A stretch of DNA of 64,000 bases from Palleronia caenipelagi (GCF_007004065.1 NZ_VFSV01000004.1:110823-174822); one strand, 5' to 3'. Positions 26,077 through 34,785 are shown, counted from the first letter of the stretch. Made by a program: numbers and translations. Notes: generated by a model from the sequence alone, not told the origin.

Positions 26077-27489
26077 GTGACCCGATACCCCAGAGACATG
26101 ACCGGTTATGGAGCGTACCCACCTGACCCCCAGTGGCCCGGCGGTGCGCGGATCGCCGTTCAGATCGTCCTGAACTACGAGGAAGGCGGCGAAAACAACG
26201 TGTTGCACGGGGACGCCGCATCTGAGGCGTTCCTGTCCGAGATCACCGGCGCCGCCCCTTGGCCGGGGCAGCGGCACTGGAATATGGAATCGATCTACGA
26301 ATATGGCAGCCGCGCCGGGTTCTGGCGGGTCCACCGCCTGCTCGGCGATCTGCCGGTGACGGTCTACGGCGTGGCCACCGCTCTGGCCCGCGGACCGGAG
26401 CAGGTTGCGGCGATGAAATCCGCCGGGTGGGAGATCGCCAGCCACGGGCTGAAATGGATCGAGCATAAGGACATGAGCGCCGACGAAGAGCGCGCCCAGA
26501 TCCGCGAGGCAATCCGGCTGCATACCGAGGTCGTAGGGGCTCCGCCCCGGGGTTGGTACACCGGGCGCTGCTCCATGAATACGGTTGACCTGGCAGCGGC
26601 AGAGGGTGAGTTCGCTTATATTGCCGACAGTTACGCAGATGACCTGCCCTACTGGGTGGAGGCAGGGGGCAAGGATCAGCTGATCGTACCCTACACCATG
26701 GATTGCAACGACATGCGCTTCGCCATTCAGGCGGGGTTCACCACGGGCGACCAGTTCGAGCGGTATCTCAAAGACAGCTTCGATATGCTCTATGCCGAAG
26801 GGGTCGCGGGTGCGTCGAAGATGATGTCCATCGGCCTTCACTGCCGTCTGGCGGGCCGTCCGGGGCGCGCCTTGGCGCTGAAGCGGGCGCTGGATCACAT
26901 GCGGTCCCATGAAGGCGTCTGGTTCGCCACCCGCGAACAGATCGCCGACCACTGGGCGCGGGTGCACCCGCCGCAACCGCGTCTGCGGCCCTCGACCATG
27001 GAGCGGGAGGCGTTTGTGGCCGCGTTTGGCGGCGTGTTCGAGCACAGCCCTTGGATCGCCGAAGGAGCCTTCGAGATGGAGCTCGGCCCTGCGCACGACT
27101 CCGCTGCCGGGGTTCACAACGCGCTGGCGCGGGTGTTTCGCTCGGCGACGGAGGCGCAGCGCCTCGGTGTTCTGACCGCACACCCGGATCTGGCGGGCAA
27201 GCTCGCCGCTGCCGGGCGCCTGACCGCTGAGAGCACCGCGGAACAGGCCGGGGCCGGGCTCGATATGCTGACCGATGACGAGCGCGCGACCTTCACCCGG
27301 CTGAACACTGAGTACACGGAGAAGTTCGGTTTCCCCTTCATCATCGCGGTCAAGGACCACTCGAAGGCCAGCATTCTCGACGCCTTTCACCGACGCATCC
27401 GCAATGACCGGGAGACAGAGTTTGCCGAGGCATGCCGCCAGGTCGAGCGGATCGCTGAGCTGCGTCTGATCGAGAAGATGTCGTCTTGA
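26077..27489 (+). CDS. Allantoinase (PuuE) fused to OHCU decarboxylase (UraD)
   Basis: A 470-residue two-domain enzyme. Residues 1-305 are PuuE, the metal-independent polysaccharide-deacetylase-like allantoinase (GYGAYPPDPQWPGGARIAVQ, ASHGLKWIEHKDM, RGWYTGRCSMNTV). Residues 308-470 are UraD, which decarboxylates OHCU to S-allantoin, with HPDLAGK at 369-375 and FGFPFIIAV near residue 420. Thus one polypeptide makes allantoin and then opens it to allantoate, in the reverse of domain order. GTG at 26077 is preferred because AGAAGGA lies seven bases upstream; in-frame ATGs at 26041 and 26053 would add 8-12 residues. Its stop overlaps the allA start. Confidence 0.93.
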   Translation: MTRYPRDMTGYGAYPPDPQWPGGARIAVQIVLNYEEGGENNVLHGDAASEAFLSEITGAAPWPGQRHWNMESIYEYGSRAGFWRVHRLLGDLPVTVYGVATALARGPEQVAAMKSAGWEIASHGLKWIEHKDMSADEERAQIREAIRLHTEVVGAPPRGWYTGRCSMNTVDLAAAEGEFAYIADSYADDLPYWVEAGGKDQLIVPYTMDCNDMRFAIQAGFTTGDQFERYLKDSFDMLYAEGVAGASKMMSIGLHCRLAGRPGRALALKRALDHMRSHEGVWFATREQIADHWARVHPPQPRLRPSTMEREAFVAAFGGVFEHSPWIAEGAFEMELGPAHDSAAGVHNALARVFRSATEAQRLGVLTAHPDLAGKLAAAGRLTAESTAEQAGAGLDMLTDDERATFTRLNTEYTEKFGFPFIIAVKDHSKASILDAFHRRIRNDRETEFAEACRQVERIAELRLIEKMSS

Positions 27490-27971
27490 CGGAGACCATC
27501 CGCATACGCCCCCTGACAGCTGAGGCTTTTGCCCCGTTTGGGGATGTGCTCGACACGTCGGGCGTGCCCGACAAGATGATCAATGCCGGGCTCTGCGGGC
27601 GGTATCATGACCGGGCAAAACTCGATTTTGCAGACGGACGCGCCGGGATCAGCCTGTTCCACGCTGAGCTCCGGTCCCTGCCCCTGATCCTCGATCTGGT
27701 CGAGCGCCACCCCGACGGCAGTCAGGCCTTTCTGCCCATGAGCCTCGACCCGTTTCTTGTGATCGTCGCACCGGATCAGAACGGACAACCGGGTCAGCCA
27801 ATGGCGTTTGAAACAGCGCCCGGTCAGGGTGTGAACTATCACCGGGGCACATGGCACGGGGTTCTGACCCCCCTCACCGCCCCCGGTCTCTTTGCCGTCG
27901 TGGACCGGATCGGTCCGGGCGCCAATCTCGAGGAGCACCGCTACACGCGGAAGATCCTCATAGACAGATAA
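27486..27971 (+). CDS. allA: Ureidoglycolate lyase AllA
   Basis: A 161-residue cupin-like enzyme that splits ureidoglycolate to glyoxylate and urea. Family blocks include FAPFGDVLDTSG near the start, GRYHDRAKLDFADGRAGISLF, HPDGSQAFLPM and GVNYHRGTWHGVLTPL, which hold the active-site residues. The start is TTG at 27486, overlapping the fusion gene stop as TTGA, so the two are coupled. Its glyoxylate product is the substrate of the Bhc enzymes encoded 4 kb downstream, and the urea leaves as a nitrogen source. Confidence 0.93.
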   Translation: MTETIRIRPLTAEAFAPFGDVLDTSGVPDKMINAGLCGRYHDRAKLDFADGRAGISLFHAELRSLPLILDLVERHPDGSQAFLPMSLDPFLVIVAPDQNGQPGQPMAFETAPGQGVNYHRGTWHGVLTPLTAPGLFAVVDRIGPGANLEEHRYTRKILIDR

Positions 27972-28028
27972 CCTTGCGCCCACCGGAGGAGGAGCCGGCT
28001 GTCGCAACATCAGGGAGGAAAAACCACC

Positions 28029-29453
28029 ATGGCCGACGCATCCATAGGGACGCCGGAGCAGCTCCGCGATCCGAACTACACGCCCCCCATGGCCAAGGCT
28101 GTCCCGCTGGGGATCCAGCATGTGCTGGCCATGTTCGTCTCGAATGTCACCCCGGCCATCATCGTCTGTGGCGCGGCTGGGTTCGGATTTGGGTCAAACA
28201 GCCCCGACTTTCCGCAGATGATCTACATGATCCAGATGTCCATGTTCTTTGCGGGCGTGGCGACCCTGTTCCAGTCGGTGGGCGTTGGACCGGTGGGCGC
28301 GCGTCTGCCGATCGTTCAGGGGACGAGCTTTGCCTTCATCCCGATCATGATCCCGCTGGTCGCGGGCAAAGGCGTGGATGCCATGGCAGTGCTGATGGGC
28401 GGGGTCCTCGTAGGGGGGCTGTTCCACGCTGTGCTCGGCCTGTTCATCGGCAAGATCCGCTTCGCCCTGCCGCCGCTGGTCACGGGGCTCGTGGTCACGA
28501 TGATCGGTCTGGCGCTGGTGAAAGTCGGTATCCAATACGCGGCTGGAGGCGTCCCCGCCATCGGCACGCCGGAATACGGCTCGGGGCTGAACTGGCTCAT
28601 GGCTTGCACGGTGATTATCGTCACGCTCGCGCTGAAGTTCTTCGCCCGCGGAATGCTCTCCGTTTCCGCAGTTCTGATCGGTCTGCTGGCGGGCTATGCG
28701 CTGGCCTTTGTGCTGGGCCAGGTGAGCCTCGACAATGTGGGCCGCGCGGCGAGTTTCGCCCTGCCGAACCCGCTCCATTTCGGACTTGAGTTCTCTGCGG
28801 CGGCGATCATTGGCTTCTGCGCCATGGCCTTTGTCTCGGCGGTTGAAACCGTGGGCGACGTCTCCGGGATCACCAAAGGCGGCGCGGGTCGCGAGGCGAC
28901 GGATAAGGAAATTCAGGGCGCGACCTTTGCAGATGGTCTGGGCACGGCGGTATCGGGCCTCTTTGGCGCTCTGCCCAACACCTCCTTCAGCCAGAATGTC
29001 GGCCTGATCGCCATGACGGGGGTCATGAGCCGGATGGTGGTCACCATTGGGGCGCTGTTCCTGATCCTCTGCGGTCTGGTGCCCAAAATCGGCGCGGTGA
29101 TCTCCTCCATCCCCATCGAAGTGCTGGGCGGTGGTGTGATCGTCATGTTCGGCATGGTGGTCGCGGCGGGCATCTCGATGCTGTCTGATGTGAACTGGAA
29201 CCGGCGCAACATGGTGATCTTTGCCATCGCTCTGTCGCTGGGTCTGGGGCTACAACTGGAACCGAATGCGCTGCAGTACCTGCCTGGGACGCTCAAAGTT
29301 CTGGCCACCTCGGGCATCCTGCCTGCCGCCCTGATCGCCATCGTTCTCAATCTGGTCCTGCCCGAAGAGCTGTCGGACGAGGCGACCGAGGAGGTCTCTG
29401 GTGGGCTGGCAGGCCATGGCACGGGGTCTCTCACCAAGGAAGACCGCGGCTAA
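28029..29453 (+). CDS. NCS2 nucleobase:cation symporter (urate/xanthine type)
   Basis: A 474-residue inner-membrane permease with about 14 hydrophobic segments, full length for the NCS2/NAT family. The family signature (consensus QNxGxxxxT) appears as SQNVGLIAMTG near residue 325, and QGTSFAFIPIM and FVSAVETVGDVSGI are typical of the xanthine/urate branch (UacT, XanQ). AGGGAGGA precedes the ATG. It lies in the purine operon 57 bases after allA, so it most likely imports urate or xanthine with protons. A pyrimidine substrate is less likely given context. Confidence 0.9.
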   Translation: MADASIGTPEQLRDPNYTPPMAKAVPLGIQHVLAMFVSNVTPAIIVCGAAGFGFGSNSPDFPQMIYMIQMSMFFAGVATLFQSVGVGPVGARLPIVQGTSFAFIPIMIPLVAGKGVDAMAVLMGGVLVGGLFHAVLGLFIGKIRFALPPLVTGLVVTMIGLALVKVGIQYAAGGVPAIGTPEYGSGLNWLMACTVIIVTLALKFFARGMLSVSAVLIGLLAGYALAFVLGQVSLDNVGRAASFALPNPLHFGLEFSAAAIIGFCAMAFVSAVETVGDVSGITKGGAGREATDKEIQGATFADGLGTAVSGLFGALPNTSFSQNVGLIAMTGVMSRMVVTIGALFLILCGLVPKIGAVISSIPIEVLGGGVIVMFGMVVAAGISMLSDVNWNRRNMVIFAIALSLGLGLQLEPNALQYLPGTLKVLATSGILPAALIAIVLNLVLPEELSDEATEEVSGGLAGHGTGSLTKEDRG

Positions 29454-29455
29454 TC

Positions 29456-29474
29456 CCTGATGCCTGACATCAGG
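29456..29474 (+). terminator. Hairpin just after the nucleobase permease gene
   Basis: CCTGATG and CATCAGG form a perfect 7-bp stem around a CCTGA loop two bases after the permease stop. No T-run follows on the plus strand. It could weaken transcription into the aminohydrolase gene or protect the 3' end of the upstream message. Confidence 0.35.
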
Positions 29475-29477
29475 CCG

Positions 29478-29505
29478 GATCAAAGTGGCGCGAGTCGCTT
29501 TGATC
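29478..29505. repeat. Inverted repeat GATCAAAG-N12-CTTTGATC
   Basis: A perfect 8-base inverted repeat with a 12-base centre lies in the 163-base gap between the permease and the ureidoglycine aminohydrolase, 112 bases before the latter's start. No T-run follows it, so it may be an operator rather than a terminator. Confidence 0.35.
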
Positions 29506-29616
29506 TCATGGCTGAAGAATGGGGATCCTTTGCAGGTTTTGAGGACATGCACTCTTTTCTGTCAGGGCGTTTGGGCGACACTTTTTTTGGCACCGTCGCG
29601 TGCACCGGGAGTACCG

Positions 29617-30432
29617 ATGACTAACAGCTATTATGCGCCACAAGGCGGACACCCGGGGCAGGAACAACTCCTGACGGACCGTGCCGTCTTTACCGAAGCT
29701 TATGCGGTGATCCCGCGCGGGACGATGCGGGACATCGTGACGAGCTTTCTGCCGTTCTGGGATGCGACCCGCCTCTGGGTCATCGCCCGCCCGATGAGCG
29801 GGTTTGCGGAGACCTTTTCCCATTACATCATGGAGGTGCAGCCCGGCGGTGGATCGGATCGGCCCGAGACGGACGCGCGGGCGGAGGCAGTGCTCTTCGT
29901 GGTGGAGGGCGAGGCGACCCTGACCGTCGAAGGCCAGACTCATAAACTGAAACCCGGCGGTTATGCCTATCTGCCACCGTCCGGCAACTGGGCTCTGCGC
30001 AATCGCGGTGACGGAGCGCTCCGGTTTCACTGGATCCGCAAGGCGTATCAAGCGGTTGAGGGCCTCGACACCCCCGACGTATTGATCCTGAACGAAAACG
30101 ATATCACGCCGACCCCCATGCCCGGCACGGAGGGCAAGTGGGCGACGACCCGCTTTGTAGACCCGTCCGACCTGCGCCACGATATGCACGTGACCGTGGT
30201 CACCTTTGAGCCCGGCGCAGTGATCCCGTTTCTTGAGACGCATGTGATGGAACACGGGCTCTACGTGCTGGAGGGAAAGGCCGCCTACCGCCTCAACACG
30301 GATTGGGTTGAGGTCGAAGCGGGCGATTACATGTGGCTGCGCGCCTTCTGTCCGCAGGCCTGCTATGCCGGGGGACCGGGCCGGTTCCGCTACCTTCTCT
30401 ACAAGGACGTGAACCGGCACATGACGCTCTGA
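29617..30432 (+). CDS. allE: (S)-Ureidoglycine aminohydrolase (AllE/YlbA type)
   Basis: A 271-residue bicupin enzyme that deaminates ureidoglycine to S-ureidoglycolate, the substrate of AllA. Two cupin barrels are visible: the first with SHYIMEVQPGGGSDRPE and EGEATLTVEGQTHKLKPGGY, the second with TFEPGAVIPFLETHVMEHGLYVLEGKAAYRL, which carries the metal ligands (Glu, His, His, Gln in CPQACY). ATG at 29617 follows GGGAG by six bases; the longer frame upstream crosses the intergenic repeats and is rejected. The gene ends eight bases before the convergent bhcR. Database names often call this family a bifunctional allantoicase, but only the aminohydrolase activity is well founded. Confidence 0.9.
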   Translation: MTNSYYAPQGGHPGQEQLLTDRAVFTEAYAVIPRGTMRDIVTSFLPFWDATRLWVIARPMSGFAETFSHYIMEVQPGGGSDRPETDARAEAVLFVVEGEATLTVEGQTHKLKPGGYAYLPPSGNWALRNRGDGALRFHWIRKAYQAVEGLDTPDVLILNENDITPTPMPGTEGKWATTRFVDPSDLRHDMHVTVVTFEPGAVIPFLETHVMEHGLYVLEGKAAYRLNTDWVEVEAGDYMWLRAFCPQACYAGGPGRFRYLLYKDVNRHMTL

Positions 30433-30440
30433 CCCGCCCG

Positions 30441-31271
30441 TCAGTCCGGCGGACTGCCTCCGATGGCGAGCGTCAGTTCTGCGGCCGCCTCGATCACCGC
30501 GCCACTTAGTTCGGCAATGCCCGCTTCGGTGACGCGGCTGGTCGGTCCGGAAACGGAGATTCCCGCAACGGCTTCGCGGGTCATGTCGAAGACCGGCGCC
30601 GCGATACACCGCATACCGGGATTCTTTTCCTCGTCATCCACCGAATATCCCCGCCGCCGGATCTCAGTCAGATCACGTTGCAGGGCCTCCGGGTCGGTAA
30701 TCGTTCGCTCGGAAAAGCGCTCCATTCTGGCCGACGACAGGAGCCTGCCCAGCCGGGCCGCGTCCATATGCGCCAACAACGCCTTCCCGATCCCCGATGC
30801 ATGCATGGGCGACAGGGTGCCGGGTGGGAAAAACGCGCGGATGGTGGCGTAGGTCTCGACCTGACTGATGAACAGCACGGACCCTTCCTTTTCGATGCCG
30901 AGATTGGCGGTTTCGCCCGTTGCCTCCATGAGCCGCCGCATGATCGGACGCGCGCGCTCCACGAGGCTGGTTCGCCGCAGAAACCGGGCGCCGATGGCGA
31001 AAGCCTGCGGACCAATATGCCAGACCTGATCCTCGGGGTCGAACTCCACCAGCCCCCGCCCCTCCAGCGTTACGAGGATCCGATAGACCGTGGCCGGGGA
31101 TTGCCCGGTTTCCTCCGCCAGCGCGGTGAGCGGCTTGCCCTGTGCGAGGCTCAGGTACTCGAACACCTCCATGGCGCGATCGAGCGATTTTATCGTGTTC
31201 TGAGCGGTCTTGTCGTCCCAGCCCCTCGGGCGGCCACGGGCTCTGCGAAGGGGCGATTTTTGAGTCTCCAT
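30441..31271 (-). CDS. bhcR: IclR family regulator of the beta-hydroxyaspartate cycle (BhcR)
   Basis: A 276-residue IclR-type regulator. The N-terminal basic tail RRARGRPRGWDDKT precedes a winged helix-turn-helix (about 25-85, TALAEETGQSPATVYRILVTL) and a GAF-like effector domain. It is divergent from bhcABCD, exactly the position of BhcR in Paracoccus, where the regulator responds to glyoxylate. No good Shine-Dalgarno precedes the ATG. Two copies of a GAAA-N5-TTTC-like dyad lie in the shared 167-base promoter region, one 17 bases upstream of this gene, so autoregulation is expected. Its end faces the ureidoglycine aminohydrolase tail to tail. Confidence 0.88.
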   Translation of the reverse strand: METQKSPLRRARGRPRGWDDKTAQNTIKSLDRAMEVFEYLSLAQGKPLTALAEETGQSPATVYRILVTLEGRGLVEFDPEDQVWHIGPQAFAIGARFLRRTSLVERARPIMRRLMEATGETANLGIEKEGSVLFISQVETYATIRAFFPPGTLSPMHASGIGKALLAHMDAARLGRLLSSARMERFSERTITDPEALQRDLTEIRRRGYSVDDEEKNPGMRCIAAPVFDMTREAVAGISVSGPTSRVTEAGIAELSGAVIEAAAELTLAIGGSPPD

Positions 31272-31287
31272 ACGTCAATTTCTAACA

Positions 31288-31308
31288 TTATGAAATGAGA
31301 ATTCACAA
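31288..31308. promoter_or_regulatory. Candidate BhcR operator, bhcR-proximal copy
   Basis: The 21 bases begin TTATGAAAT and end AATTCACAA. They match the bhcA-proximal palindrome at 31360-31380 at 16 of 21 positions, including both GAAA and TTC cores at the same spacing. Being 17 bases before the bhcR start, it would repress bhcR when bound. Confidence 0.5.
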
Positions 31309-31359
31309 TATGAAAAATTTATGCTACTGAAAAGCATAAGAAATTTTGCAGACTGTACA

Positions 31360-31380
31360 TTTTGAAACGTGATTTCAAAA
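31360..31380. promoter_or_regulatory. Candidate BhcR operator, bhcA-proximal copy
   Basis: TTTTGAAA (31360-31367) and TTTCAAAA (31373-31380) make a perfect 8-base dyad around CGTGA. It is 59 bases upstream of bhcA, next to AT-rich DNA (TATAGCC at 31383) that could serve as a -10 region. IclR-type activators bind such dyads near the -35 region. Confidence 0.6.
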
Positions 31381-31438
31381 ATATAGCCCGATTAAAAAGG
31401 ATTCGCTAACCTCTGTTTACGTTCCAAGGAGATCGTGC

Positions 31439-32629
31439 ATGAGCTTCCAGAATCCCGTCTTCATCCCCGGCCCGACCAATATTCCAGAGGCGCTGCGCAA
31501 AGCCTGCGACATGCCGACCATCGACCACCGGTCGCCGCTTTTTGGTCAGATCCTGCACCCGGTCCGTGAAGGGGTGCGCAAGGTGCTGATGAGCGATAGT
31601 GCCGAAGTCTTTATCTTTCCGTCCACCGGAACCGGCGGCTGGGAGACCGCTCTTACCAACACACTCTCGCCGGGGGACAAGGTGCTGGCGGCGCGGAACG
31701 GCATGTTCTCTCATCGCTGGATAGATATGTGCCAACGCCACGGGCTCGATGTTCAGATTGTGGAGACCCCTTGGGGTGCGGGTATCCCCGCCGATCGCTA
31801 CGAAGAGATTCTCACCGCAGACACGGCTCACGAGATCAAGGCGGTGCTGGCGACCCACAACGAGACGGCTACTGGCGTCCGCTCGGACATCGGGGCCATT
31901 CGCAAGGCACTGGATGCGGCAGACCACCCTGCACTGCTCTTCGTGGACGGGGTGTCCTCTATCGGCTCCATGGAGTTCCGCTTTGACGACTGGGGCGTGG
32001 ATATTGCGGTGACCGGCTCCCAAAAGGGCTTCATGCTGCCTGCGGGGCTCGCCATTGTCGGGTTCAGCGCCAGGGCGATGAAGGCCACTGAGACCGCCAC
32101 GCTGCCCCGCACCTTCTTCGATGTGCATGACATGTCGAAAGGCTATGCCGCGAACGCCTATCCCTACACACCCGCCGTCGGCCTGATGAACGGGCTGAAC
32201 GAGGCCTGTCGGATGCTCCTCGATGAGGGACTCGACAATGTCTTTGCGCGCCATCACCGCATCGCCGAAGGGGTGCGCGCCGCTGTCCGAGCGTGGGGGA
32301 TGGAGTTGTGCGCCACTGATCCGTCCGTTTACTCCGACACCGTCAGCGCGATCCGCACACCCGAGGGGTTCAACGCCACAGAAATCGTCACACATGCTGC
32401 CGAAACCTATGGTGTCGCCTTTGGCGTCGGTCTGGGCGAGGTCGCGGGCAAGGTCTTCCGCATCGGCCATCTGGGGAGCCTCACGGATGTAATGACTCTC
32501 TCCGGACTGGCAACGGCGGAAATGTGCATGGCCGATCTGGGACTCGATATTCAACTCGGCTCAGGCGTCGCCGCCGCGCAGGACTATTATCGCAGCCACC
32601 GCGCTGCCAGGAAAAGGGAGGCCGCGTGA
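31439..32629 (+). CDS. bhcA: Aspartate:glyoxylate aminotransferase BhcA
   Basis: A 396-residue class V (fold type I) aminotransferase, cytoplasmic. It opens with FIPGPTNIPEALR, has GTGGWE near residue 65 and FVDGVSSIGSMEF near 170, and the PLP Lys is K196 in VTGSQKGFMLP. By itself it would be named serine:glyoxylate aminotransferase; its place as first gene of bhcABCD beside bhcR identifies the aspartate-using cycle enzyme. It moves the amino group of aspartate to glyoxylate, giving oxaloacetate and glycine. AAGGAG precedes the ATG by seven bases. Its stop overlaps bhcB as TGATG. Confidence 0.92.
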   Translation: MSFQNPVFIPGPTNIPEALRKACDMPTIDHRSPLFGQILHPVREGVRKVLMSDSAEVFIFPSTGTGGWETALTNTLSPGDKVLAARNGMFSHRWIDMCQRHGLDVQIVETPWGAGIPADRYEEILTADTAHEIKAVLATHNETATGVRSDIGAIRKALDAADHPALLFVDGVSSIGSMEFRFDDWGVDIAVTGSQKGFMLPAGLAIVGFSARAMKATETATLPRTFFDVHDMSKGYAANAYPYTPAVGLMNGLNEACRMLLDEGLDNVFARHHRIAEGVRAAVRAWGMELCATDPSVYSDTVSAIRTPEGFNATEIVTHAAETYGVAFGVGLGEVAGKVFRIGHLGSLTDVMTLSGLATAEMCMADLGLDIQLGSGVAAAQDYYRSHRAARKREAA

Positions 32630-33594
32630 TGGCGGATCTGGATCTTCCGACCTATGAGGACATGCTGGCCGCCCATGAGCGGATCAAACCTCACATCCGC
32701 CGCACTCCCGTCCGCACCTCGGATTATCTGAGCGAGCTTGCGGGTTGTGAGCTGTTTTTCAAATGCGAGAACTTTCAGGAACCCGGCGCTTTCAAGGTCC
32801 GGGGCGCGACCAACGCGGTGTATGGCCTTGATGACGCGCAGGCCGCCAAAGGCGTCGCGACCCATTCTTCGGGCAACCACGCCTCCTGCCTCAGCTACGC
32901 GGCGATGAAGCGCGGCATTCCCTGCAACGTTGTCATGCCCCGCACCGCTCCGCAGGCCAAAAAGGACACGGTGCGCCGCTATGGCGGCAAGATCACGGAG
33001 TGCGAACCCTCGACCACCTCGCGCGAGGCAACCTTTGCCGAGGTACAGGCCGCCACCGGGGGCGATTTCGTCCATCCTTATAACGACCCGCGGGTGATCG
33101 CCGGTCAGGGGACCTGTTCCAAAGAGTTCATGGAGCAGACTGGTGGGCTCGACATGGTGGTTGCGCCCATCGGTGGCGGCGGCATGGTGTCGGGCACCTG
33201 CCTGACCCTTTCGACGCTGGCCCCCGAGACGCAGATCATCGCCGCCGAGCCTGAGCAGGCGGATGACGCCTATCGCAGTTTCAAGGCCGGACATATCATC
33301 GCCGATGACGCACCCAAGACCATCGCGGACGGCCTCCTCGTGCCGCTAAAAGAGCGCACCTGGCATTTCGTCTCGAACCACGTCTCCGAGATCTACACCG
33401 CCTCGGAGCAAGAGATCATCGACGCGATGAAGCTCACGTGGAAGCATCTGCGCATCGTGATGGAGCCGTCTTCTGCGGTGCCGCTGGCCGTGGTGCTGAA
33501 GAACCCCGACGCCTTCCGGGCTAAGCGCGTGGGGTTGATCATCACCGGCGGCAACGTCGATCTCGATAAGCTGCCCTGGCTCACCGCCGCCTGA
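32629..33594 (+). CDS. bhcB: beta-Hydroxyaspartate dehydratase BhcB
   Basis: A 321-residue fold type II PLP enzyme of the serine/threonine dehydratase group. The PLP Lys is K56 in AFKVRGA (family SFKxRGA), and the phosphate-binding Gly loop is GGGGM near residue 185. In this operon it removes water and then ammonia from (2R,3S)-beta-hydroxyaspartate, giving iminosuccinate. ATG at 32629 shares one base with the bhcA stop; the longer frame that begins inside bhcA is rejected. On sequence alone threonine dehydratase or serine racemase would also fit; context decides. Confidence 0.92.
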   Translation: MADLDLPTYEDMLAAHERIKPHIRRTPVRTSDYLSELAGCELFFKCENFQEPGAFKVRGATNAVYGLDDAQAAKGVATHSSGNHASCLSYAAMKRGIPCNVVMPRTAPQAKKDTVRRYGGKITECEPSTTSREATFAEVQAATGGDFVHPYNDPRVIAGQGTCSKEFMEQTGGLDMVVAPIGGGGMVSGTCLTLSTLAPETQIIAAEPEQADDAYRSFKAGHIIADDAPKTIADGLLVPLKERTWHFVSNHVSEIYTASEQEIIDAMKLTWKHLRIVMEPSSAVPLAVVLKNPDAFRAKRVGLIITGGNVDLDKLPWLTAA

Positions 33595-33621
33595 TTTACC
33601 TTCTGACATAGGAGCACGGAC

Positions 33622-34785
33622 ATGAAAGACATGACCAATCTCGACGACTTCGAAGTGGGCTATAACATCCCGGCCAAGCCCGGCATGGACGAGGCCGAGA
33701 TCCAGACCCCCTGTCTGGTGCTCGACCTCGACGCGCTGGAACGCAACATCAAGAAGATGGGCGACTACGCCAAGGCTCACGGGATGCGCCACCGCACCCA
33801 TGGCAAGATGCACAAATCCGTGGATGTGCAGAAACTCCAGCAGGAACTGGGCGGGTCCTGTGGCGTCTGCTGTCAGAAGGTTTCCGAGGCCGAGGTCTTT
33901 GCCCGGGGCGGGATCAAGGATGTCCTGGTCTCCAATCAGGTCCGCGAGCCTGCCAAGATCGACCGCCTCGCCCGGATGCCGAAGCTGGGCGCGCGCACAA
34001 TCTGCTGCGTGGACGACGTGGCGAATGTTGCTGATCTGTCGGAGGCGGCGGTGCGGCACGGCACCCAGATTGAATGTCTGGTGGAAATCGACTGTGGCGC
34101 GGGCCGCTGCGGGGTTACGAGCACCCCCGCTGTGGTTGAGATCGCCAAGGCCATCGACGCGGCCGAGGGCCTGAAATTCGCCGGGATTCAAGCCTATCAG
34201 GGGGCTATGCAGCACCTCGACGACTACAATGAGCGCAAGGCGAAGATCGACATCGCCGTGGCCATGGTCAAGGATGCCGTGGATACGCTGAAGGCCGAGG
34301 GCCTCGCGTGCGATATTGTCGGCGGCGGGGGCACGGGCTCTTACTATTTCGAGTCGAATTCAGGCGTATATAACGAGCTGCAATGCGGCTCCTACGCCTT
34401 CATGGACGCCGATTACGGGCGGATCCTCGATCAGGACGGCAAGCGGATTGATCAGGGCGAATGGGAGAACGCAATGTTCATCCTCACCTCCGTGATGAGC
34501 CACGCCAAGGCCGACAAGGCCATCGTCGATGCCGGGTTGAAGGCCCAGTCCGTCGATAGCGGCCTGCCGGTTATCCATGGGCGGGATGACGTGGAATACG
34601 TGAAATGCTCCGACGAGCACGGCGTTGTGATGGACCCGCAAGGGGTTCTGAAGGTCAATGACAAGCTCAAGCTCGTGCCCGGCCATTGCGACCCCACCGC
34701 CAACGTCCATGACTGGTACGTGGGTGTCAGAGGCGGCAAAGTGGAATGCGTCTGGCCGGTCTCGGCCCGCGGCCACGCCTACTGA
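33622..34785 (+). CDS. bhcC: beta-Hydroxyaspartate aldolase BhcC
   Basis: A 387-residue PLP enzyme of the alanine racemase N-terminal fold (D-threonine aldolase/DSD1 group). The PLP Lys is K62 in THGKMHKS, followed by the barrel strands LGARTICCVDDVANV and CLVEIDCGAGRCG and the C-terminal metal site VPGHCDPTAN. It condenses glycine with glyoxylate into (2R,3S)-beta-hydroxyaspartate, the carbon-carbon bond step of the cycle. AGGAGCACGGAC precedes the ATG. The gene is 27 bases after bhcB. Confidence 0.93.
   Translation: MKDMTNLDDFEVGYNIPAKPGMDEAEIQTPCLVLDLDALERNIKKMGDYAKAHGMRHRTHGKMHKSVDVQKLQQELGGSCGVCCQKVSEAEVFARGGIKDVLVSNQVREPAKIDRLARMPKLGARTICCVDDVANVADLSEAAVRHGTQIECLVEIDCGAGRCGVTSTPAVVEIAKAIDAAEGLKFAGIQAYQGAMQHLDDYNERKAKIDIAVAMVKDAVDTLKAEGLACDIVGGGGTGSYYFESNSGVYNELQCGSYAFMDADYGRILDQDGKRIDQGEWENAMFILTSVMSHAKADKAIVDAGLKAQSVDSGLPVIHGRDDVEYVKCSDEHGVVMDPQGVLKVNDKLKLVPGHCDPTANVHDWYVGVRGGKVECVWPVSARGHAY

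Noticed and set aside
30442..30456. Short hairpin CAGTCC-GGC-GGACTG as a terminator between allE and bhcR
   Set aside because: It lies inside the bhcR coding end, has a 3-base loop and no T-run on either strand.
31406..32554. 382-residue minus-strand frame across bhcA
   Set aside because: It is antisense to bhcA, whose PLP site and operon position are clear; no family features in the antisense frame.
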